Shown here one piece after another: positions 30,546-32,378 of a DNA stretch of 32,378 nucleotides. Each line of letters opens with the position of its first letter. Position 1 is the stretch's first letter. Both the position numbers and the translations under genes were made by a program. This DNA is from a virus, in the IMG/VR virus record IMGVR_UViG_3300030329_004210, positions 1-32,378 of that record, one strand, 5' to 3'. Below the pieces are notes generated by a model. It saw only the letters and a list, made by a program, of their open reading frames with translations, did not search any database and had not been told where the DNA came from.

Positions 30546-31264
30546 TAGAGCGAGGTCCAGGTTGGGAGTTGCGTCTCGGCAGGTGGCAGGATGTCTTGTC
30601 TGGTGTCGAGTGTGATGCGGTCATCACCGATCCACCGTACAGCTCAAGGACCGCTCGAGGTCAGCGCAGCAACGAGAAGAACGTTGGCTTGGAGTGGAGT
30701 GGCGGCAAGCGTAGCACCATAAACTATGGTCACATCACCGATGTCGACGCGGAAGAGCTGGTTGAGATGGCTGCGGCAGCGAAGTGGTTGTGTGTATTTG
30801 GCGACCACATCTGCGCTCGCTGGCATGAAGAAAAGGCTCTCGCTGCCGGTCGATATGCCTTCGCCCCTATCCCTTGGTGCAAGCCAGATGCTGCTCCGAG
30901 GATGGCCAACGATGGACCCCCAACAAGTGCCGAGTGGCTTATGGTCTCCAGGCTACGCAACAAGGCAGCTATGGCCGCGATAACTAAGCAGCCGAAAGGC
31001 TACTACGTCGTGGGTACGCACCGCGACAGGGCCGATCAGGTTGTCACCGGGGGCAAGCCGGTTTTGTTGATGCGACAGATTGTTCGCTCATACTCCCTGC
31101 CGGGAGACCTCATCGTTGACCCTTACGCTGGCGGGGCAACAACGCTGCTTGCTGCCGTCATTGAAGGTCGCAAGGCCATTGGTGCCGAGCGAGACCCTGA
31201 GACATTTGCCAAAGCTGTCAAGCGACTGCGTCGGGGATGGACGCCGGAGTTATTTCCAGAATGA
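30536..31264 (+). CDS. DPPY-type DNA methyltransferase (N6-adenine or N4-cytosine)
   Basis: This is a 242-residue protein; the chosen start is ATG 30536 with AAGGTGGG upstream, since earlier in-frame starts lie deep within the helicase. It has motif IV as TDPPYSS (31-37) near the N-terminus and motif I as DPYAGGATT (195-203) near the C-terminus, the order of the beta class. AERD near 218 probably contacts SAM. It would methylate an exocyclic amine of adenine or cytosine in a target not deducible here. It is the second DNA methylase in the region, with no nuclease partner of restriction type beside it. Confidence 0.88.
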   Translation: MGVVERGPGWELRLGRWQDVLSGVECDAVITDPPYSSRTARGQRSNEKNVGLEWSGGKRSTINYGHITDVDAEELVEMAAAAKWLCVFGDHICARWHEEKALAAGRYAFAPIPWCKPDAAPRMANDGPPTSAEWLMVSRLRNKAAMAAITKQPKGYYVVGTHRDRADQVVTGGKPVLLMRQIVRSYSLPGDLIVDPYAGGATTLLAAVIEGRKAIGAERDPETFAKAVKRLRRGWTPELFPE

Positions 31265-31608
31265 GTAAAGAAAACGTCATACAGCAGCGCATTCGCATGG
31301 CTCTCGGCTCGCTGCCCACGGTGCTGGTTCAGCGGCGCAACGTCGGCACGTTCTACACGCGAGACGGAAGGCCGCAACGAATCGGAACGCCTGGTGAGGC
31401 TGACCTCCAGGGCATCATCGACGGGCAGGTGTGCGCTCGGTGCGGCCACAAGGTCCATCCGCTGCCCTACGCGCTCGAGGTAAAGACTGCCACGGGCAGG
31501 CAATCGAAAGTCCAGAAGAACTGGCAACAGAACGTATGGGAGCGGCGCGGAGGTCTGTACGCCATCGTCCGCTCGGTGGAAGAGGCACTCAAGGCAGTGG
31601 GGTTGTGA
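31261..31608 (+). CDS. VRR-NUC-type nuclease with inserted zinc knuckle
   Basis: This is a 115-residue protein, ATG at 31261 overlapping the methylase stop. It shows the VRR-NUC signature: GEAD (45-48), ALEVKTATGRQSKVQKNW (71-88, with Glu73 and Lys75), then a helix with W93 and GGLYAIV. Between the Asp and the ExK lies CARCGHKVH (58-66), a C-x2-C-x-H-x2-H set that could bind zinc and is not usual in the minimal domain. VRR-NUC enzymes often act on branched or flapped DNA; this is a single-domain phage version. It follows helicase and methylase genes in one operon. Confidence 0.82.
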   Translation: MSKENVIQQRIRMALGSLPTVLVQRRNVGTFYTRDGRPQRIGTPGEADLQGIIDGQVCARCGHKVHPLPYALEVKTATGRQSKVQKNWQQNVWERRGGLYAIVRSVEEALKAVGL

Positions 31609-31826
31609 TGGTTGAGAGCACAAGAAAGGTTCTTGGTGAGTTTATGTTGGAGGCCAGACGTCGTCGACATCTGTCTAGGGAGGAGCTGGCCTATAGGGCG
31701 AATGTTCACCAGAACACGGTTGCAAATTGGGAGAATGGCGACGGACTCACGCTGGATGGTTTTGTTCAGTGGTGTGACGCGCTGGGAATGTTGGCGAGCG
31801 AAGTTCTTCGCAAGGTAGGGAGATGA
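31608..31826 (+). CDS. Xre-type HTH protein
   Basis: This is a 72-residue protein, ATG at 31608, sharing one base with the previous stop (TGATG). It is essentially a single helix-turn-helix: LGEFMLEARRRRHLSREELA, then YRANVHQNTVANWENGDG and a third helix (LDGFVQWCDALGMLASEVL). Such proteins bind DNA as dimers and control transcription. It and the next gene are both small DNA-binding candidates, which may set early/late timing. Its target is unknown; the palindromes at 22825 and 26761 are candidates. Confidence 0.78.
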   Translation: MVESTRKVLGEFMLEARRRRHLSREELAYRANVHQNTVANWENGDGLTLDGFVQWCDALGMLASEVLRKVGR

Positions 31827-32065
31827 TGGCGAGAAACAAAACATTAGAGTCTTTGATCAAGACCTTTGGTAATATTTCAAAGACGGCTCAGGCACGGGAT
31901 ATGAGGGGCCGGAAGATTATTTCGCGCAGCTACCTCCATGAGTGCCTGAGATTACAGCGAATTACGTCTGCCAAGCAGGCTCTTGAGCTCGTCAGGGCAG
32001 CTGACAAGATTCACCCTGGCCGATGGCCGGATAGTCGCGCTTGGGCGCTTATGGGGTTGAAGTGA
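31823..32065 (+). CDS. Small HTH-like protein, YdaS/Cro-like
   Basis: This is an 80-residue protein, ATG at 31823 in ATGA overlap. LESLIKTFGNISKTAQARDM resembles the first two helices of a YdaS/Cro-like HTH and SYLHECLRLQRITSAKQALE the recognition-helix area, ending IHPGRWPDSRAW. The fit is moderate. It may be a transcription regulator paired with the preceding Xre-type protein. Its stop overlaps the next start (TGATG). Confidence 0.6.
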   Translation: MMARNKTLESLIKTFGNISKTAQARDMRGRKIISRSYLHECLRLQRITSAKQALELVRAADKIHPGRWPDSRAWALMGLK

Positions 32066-32378
32066 TGTTTGAGCGTAAGATCAGCAAGAACGGCATCGAA
32101 CTGCAGCCCGATCCAACGGATGCGGCAAACATCGTCGTGGCTAGCGTCAGCGGCGGCAAAGACTCGACGGCGATGTCTCTGTGGCTCACGGAGCAGGGCA
32201 TCGAGCATCGCCGCGTCTGCATGGATACCGGATGGGAGCACCCCGAATGGGGCGACTATATCGAATACCTGCAAGAACAGCTTGGACCGATCGAGATGTT
32301 GCAGTCAGACAAGGGCGGCATGGTCGATCGCATCCGTCACAAGGGCATGTTTCCGTCGCGGATGCGCCGATGGTGTAC
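32065..32378 (+). CDS. PAPS-reductase/PP-loop protein, cut by right edge
   Basis: The first 104 residues are present from ATG 32065. The PP-loop SVSGGKDSTAMSLWL (residues about 28-42) and CMDTGWEHPEW with later FPSRMRRWC are typical of the phosphoadenosine-phosphosulfate reductase family, which also includes DndC-like enzymes of DNA phosphorothioation. The C-terminal part, which would tell these apart, lies beyond the window. Phages frequently carry such genes; the role is not known here. In this operon, after two methylases, a DNA-modification role is conceivable. Confidence 0.85.
   Translation, partial: MFERKISKNGIELQPDPTDAANIVVASVSGGKDSTAMSLWLTEQGIEHRRVCMDTGWEHPEWGDYIEYLQEQLGPIEMLQSDKGGMVDRIRHKGMFPSRMRRWC

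Noticed and set aside
31608-32065. Lysogeny switch
   Set aside because: Two small HTH genes are present, but they run in the same direction, are in the early operon and no integrase or excisionase was seen.

Overview
The window looks like a stretch of a tailed double-stranded DNA phage, or of an integrated or contig-assembled relative. The evidence is a full head and tail morphogenesis set (large terminase, portal, scaffold, HK97-fold capsid, head-tail adaptor, nozzle-like tail protein), an endolysin with small membrane proteins around it, and a second block of DNA-metabolism genes. No ribosomal, tRNA, housekeeping or integrase gene was seen. The short-tail gene set (portal, scaffold, coat, adaptor, propeller-like nozzle, long coiled-coil virion proteins, and no sheath, tape measure or tail tube) points to a podovirus-like particle. 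The host cannot be read from the sequence; possible spanin-like lipoproteins and an M15 endolysin would suit a Gram-negative host, but that is inference.

Layout. Positions 1 to about 21309 hold one long leftward (minus-strand) late operon. In transcription order it runs: two unknown genes, a small basic protein, large terminase, scaffold, major capsid protein, two small genes, portal, adaptor, a lysis block of seven small genes around an M15 endolysin, a 933-residue nozzle-like protein, two tail proteins, a degenerate GIY-YIG-like protein, a 585-residue virion protein, and three Ala/Gln/Arg-rich internal virion candidates, the last running off the left edge. Many junctions are ATGA, GTGA or TAATG overlaps, so translation is probably coupled. 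A further minus-strand gene (22122-22736) encodes an HTH protein that is a candidate small terminase.

Positions 21310-22121 are non-coding and the most structured part of the window. They carry three clusters of a 10-11 bp G-rich repeat (GGGGTACTTT), two of which contain four GGGG tracts and so fit the G-quadruplex pattern. They also carry one inverted copy, an AT-rich stretch between clusters, a perfect 7-bp stem-loop beside the first cluster and a purine/pyrimidine-skewed tract. This is a candidate replication origin, packaging site or control region.

From 22883 to the right edge all genes run rightward. A promoter at 22836-22863 leads into small Cys-rich proteins, an XF1762-like protein, a Cys-motif phage protein of unknown function and a C5-cytosine methyltransferase. 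A second promoter, with a perfect 15-bp palindrome over its -10 box (26761-26775), leads into an SSB-like protein, a DEDDh exonuclease fused to a phage coiled-coil domain, an SF2 helicase, a DPPY methyltransferase, a VRR-NUC nuclease with an inserted zinc knuckle, two small HTH proteins and a PAPS-reductase-like protein cut by the right edge. Together these look like an early region for replication, recombination and DNA modification, facing away from the late region across the repeat-rich spacer.
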